Assembly (NCBI RefSeq): GCF_000247815.1
Contig: NC_021673.1
Location: 40,254,592-40,318,591, forward strand
Direction: 5' to 3'
Length of the DNA stretch: 64,000 nt
Origin: Ficedula albicollis
Taxonomy: Eukaryota > Chordata > Aves > Passeriformes > Muscicapidae
Shown: positions 1 to 64,000 of the stretch, one piece after another
How positions within the stretch are numbered: the stretch's first letter is position 1
Layout: the number at the start of each line of letters is the position of its first letter
The notes under the pieces: model-generated
The model's database searches: none
Seen by the model: the letters and a program-made list of their open reading frames with translations, nothing else
What the model was told of the DNA's origin: nothing
Program-made: the position numbers and the translations under genes

Positions 1-19463
<19,463 letters not shown>

Positions 19464-20671
19464 GACATTTTCCAGCTACTTCAGACATTCCTAATACCTT
19501 ATGTACAGGGATGAAAAGCAAGAAAAACATTTTTACTGCTGCTTAGTTTCTGGACTTAATATATATCTATATATGTATATATATATAGATAAACTCAACA
19601 AGGACCAAGAAATTTTCATATGTATCGATATATACTCCTTGCTGTTTAAACTCTTAAAACTAGAAAATGCAAACTTTTGAAACTCTAAATCAGCCATTTC
19701 ATGCAAAAAAAAAAAAAAATAGTTAAGCTTCTGTTTTCTTCTCTGAACACTCAATATTGCATGGTGACAAGACAGATCTCAGTCTTCAAATTCTGGTTGC
19801 ATTTCTGATGACTTTGTACATACAAATGTATGGCTGTACTCTCCATACTGGATGTTTGGTGCTTTCCTTTTGTCTCTCATACCTAAAACGATCAAGACAC
19901 CAACCACAGGACATGGACTACTGTACACATCCAGAGAAGGAAGTTGAAGGACCGTCTGATTTAGTTGAAATACGAAAATTTGTCCTTGCTGCCCTCAGTT
20001 TGCATCTCCTTCCTTGTAAAAAGTATACAAAATGTCACTGCCCCAGCAGAAGAGGTATCAGTATCAGCATTAACTGCCAGATCAGTTATTCAGATGTCAT
20101 TTGTTCCACTGTTAATGTCACTTTAAAGTTTAAAGAAGTGGTTTCTTAGCTGGCTGGTGACCTAGCTCCACAATTACCTGCTCCATTTTGACAGCAATGC
20201 TATAGCCTCCAAGGCAGAAACACTTTTCAGTGTTACCATGTTTTTGTTTACTTGTTCACAAGCCATTAGGGAAACTTCATGGGATGATAACCAGCAGACT
20301 CACTTACAGCTTTTGAATCGCTGAGTCCAGGGTATTTCCTTAAGAATCAACTGCCAGGAATCAGCTGGGCTTTCCAGCCTTCCCGGGGCTAAGGAAGTAC
20401 AGCTAGGACTTCCAGAAACACAAGGAGAGAATCTGCCTTCTTGGCCTTGTTAAATCACCATGAAGCAGAGTGAAAACTGTGGTAGAATGGTTAACAGATT
20501 TAAAGTGTCAGTTTCTTAGGTTTCATTTAAAGCACTAGTGGATTTTTTTTTATATATTCTAGCAAGTCTGTGATGTACTTTCACTGGCTCTGTTTGTACA
20601 TTGAGATTGTTTAACAATGCTTTCTATGTTCATATACTGTTTACCTTTTTCCATGGAGTCTCCTGGCAAAG

Positions 20672-20677
20672 AATAAA
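20672..20677 (+). terminator. RARB: RARB poly(A) signal AATAAA
   Basis: This is the only canonical AATAAA on the plus strand between the RARB stop and the TOP2B stop. It lies about 1.2 kb after the RARB stop, at the expected place for 3'-end formation. It is followed by T-rich then TGTG-containing sequence. Confidence 0.75.
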
Positions 20678-20682
20678 ATATA

Positions 20683-20688
20683 TTTATT
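20683..20688 (-). terminator. TOP2B: Candidate TOP2B distal poly(A) signal (AATAAA on minus)
   Basis: TTTATT on plus reads AATAAA on minus, 387 nt after the TOP2B stop and only 5 nt from the RARB signal on the other strand. It may be the main or an alternative TOP2B signal. If used, the two transcripts would overlap slightly at their 3' ends. Confidence 0.45.
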
Positions 20689-20744
20689 TTAAAAATTGTG
20701 TAGAAGTAGTCCCTCTAGCCCAAGTTTATACAAACACACACAAA

Positions 20745-21074
20745 CATGGTAGTTTTCCATTTTTTAATGTTTAAATTTCATTTCAAAAAGCAGGTTTGCT
20801 GTTTGCAACCATGACAATTAAAATGTGCTTTAGCACAGCTGTCTAGAACATCTCTACAAGCCAGTCAGACAAATACATGACATTTCAATGAGTAAAAAAG
20901 AGCATAAAACTGTAGGTGTAAGAACAAAATGTTAAAATGCCTACACACAATAATAAAAACCATCAATTACATTATCACATAAAATAAGTCAAATGTACAA
21001 AAGTTTGCAACAGAGGGGACAAAAGGACAACACAAGATACTTGTTGGAAAACATTTTTTGTGCTCTTTGGGCAC
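20745..21074 (-). other. TOP2B: TOP2B 3' untranslated region
   Basis: This is the AT-rich non-coding sequence after the TOP2B stop. The left boundary is approximate because two poly(A) signals are possible (20763-20768 or 20683-20688). Confidence 0.6.
20763..20768 (-). terminator. TOP2B: Candidate TOP2B proximal poly(A) signal (ATTAAA on minus)
   Basis: TTTAAT on plus reads ATTAAA on minus, the commonest variant signal, 307 nt after the stop. No other AATAAA or ATTAAA hexamer was seen on minus between this site and the stop at 21075. Confidence 0.45.
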
Positions 21075-63394
<42,320 letters not shown>

Positions 63395-64000
63395 CTAGAA
63401 AATAGAGAAGACATTGAACAAATGAAGGCAATCTTGAAAACAGACTTCCGAAAACCTGTTTAAACACATTAATAAAATAACTGAATAAAAATACAGCAAA
63501 AAAACTTAGAGATCTAACAATTTTAGTTACAAGAAACTCCACTTATTTTTGCTTATTAGATGTCTTGGAAGAAGCAGCTTAGTTGTCCATACCTGACAGT
63601 ATTTCATACAACAAAAATAACCCCAAAAACCTGACTGAAGAGCATCCACTGTCAACATGAAATACAACAGGATCTGGACACTTAGTGACAGAATTACACT
63701 CAAGTTAAAGATGTAGCTTTTAAGGTTTCATTGAAGTCCATCCAGAAAAGTTATCATCTGTTTAAAACTGTTATTTCTGAGTTATGATAAACATTGTGGC
63801 TTATTTTATGTATCAGTGCCAAAATCTATCAATACCTGGCATCATTAATACTTCTAGCTCTTACACAAAATTTTCATTTTTGAGTGTTAGAGAGTTCAAA
63901 ATCAGGACAGGTCAGGCAAATGTACACATTTACCATTTCCCTGCCACTCCATGATGAAGGTAGAAAAATTGCTTCTCAGCATATTTATCCTAAAGGTGAG
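63395..64000 (-). other. TOP2B: TOP2B intron 4 (partial)
   Basis: This 606-nt AT-rich stretch lies upstream of exon 5. I found no match to the expected preceding exon (NMTCIKVSID...), so that exon lies past the window edge. Confidence 0.75.

Larger units (their letters stand above)
19464..20700 (+). other. RARB: RARB 3' untranslated region
   Basis: The sequence runs from the base after the TAA stop to just past the AATAAA signal at 20672-20677. It contains an AT dinucleotide-rich stretch at about 19558-19635 and a 14-nt A tract near 19706. No convincing ORF continues here, and the exact cleavage site cannot be read from sequence alone. Confidence 0.75.

Overview
The window is vertebrate nuclear DNA, almost certainly from a bird and probably a passerine. 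The evidence is split genes with GT-AG introns, avian-type CR1 LINE 3' ends, and protein sequence close to amniote RARB and TOP2B. I found no bacterial, plasmid, phage or CRISPR content. I also found no third protein-coding gene.

Two genes lie tail to tail. On the plus strand (117-about 20700) are the last five coding exons of the retinoic acid receptor beta gene (RARB). They encode the hinge and the whole ligand-binding domain, 298 residues plus a split codon, followed by a roughly 1.2 kb 3' UTR. On the minus strand (64000 down to about 20750) are 32 coding exons of DNA topoisomerase II beta (TOP2B). They run from the N-terminal ATPase domain to the stop codon: 4474 coding nt, about 1490 residues. 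Every reading phase joins cleanly across the predicted introns, so both genes look intact here. The 5' exons of both genes lie outside the window. The stop codons are about 1.6 kb apart, and the poly(A) signals of the two strands nearly coincide at 20672-20688.

Layout: 1-116 RARB intron; 117-19463 RARB coding exons with introns of 6.8, 7.4, 1.3 and 2.9 kb; 19464-about 20700 RARB 3' UTR; about 20750-21074 TOP2B 3' UTR; 21075-63394 TOP2B exons and introns; 63395-64000 TOP2B intron. Assembly gaps (N) lie at 23472-24410 and 45982-46883, with one N at 45904. All are intronic, and phase continuity across the two large gaps gives no sign of a hidden exon.

The two products act separately: RARB is a ligand-controlled transcription factor and TOP2B a nuclear type IIA topoisomerase. 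The pairing is a positional neighbourship, not an operon. What the gene models do not explain is mostly in the TOP2B half: about 17 short, nearly identical tandem duplications (roughly 31-255 bp), two of which copy the 3' end of a TOP2B exon together with its splice donor; a G run of exactly 800 nt in an intron; a 203-bp tandem unit running into a gap; and two GC-AG introns. Several of these look like assembly artefacts, but each is testable. I do not see a previously undescribed system.
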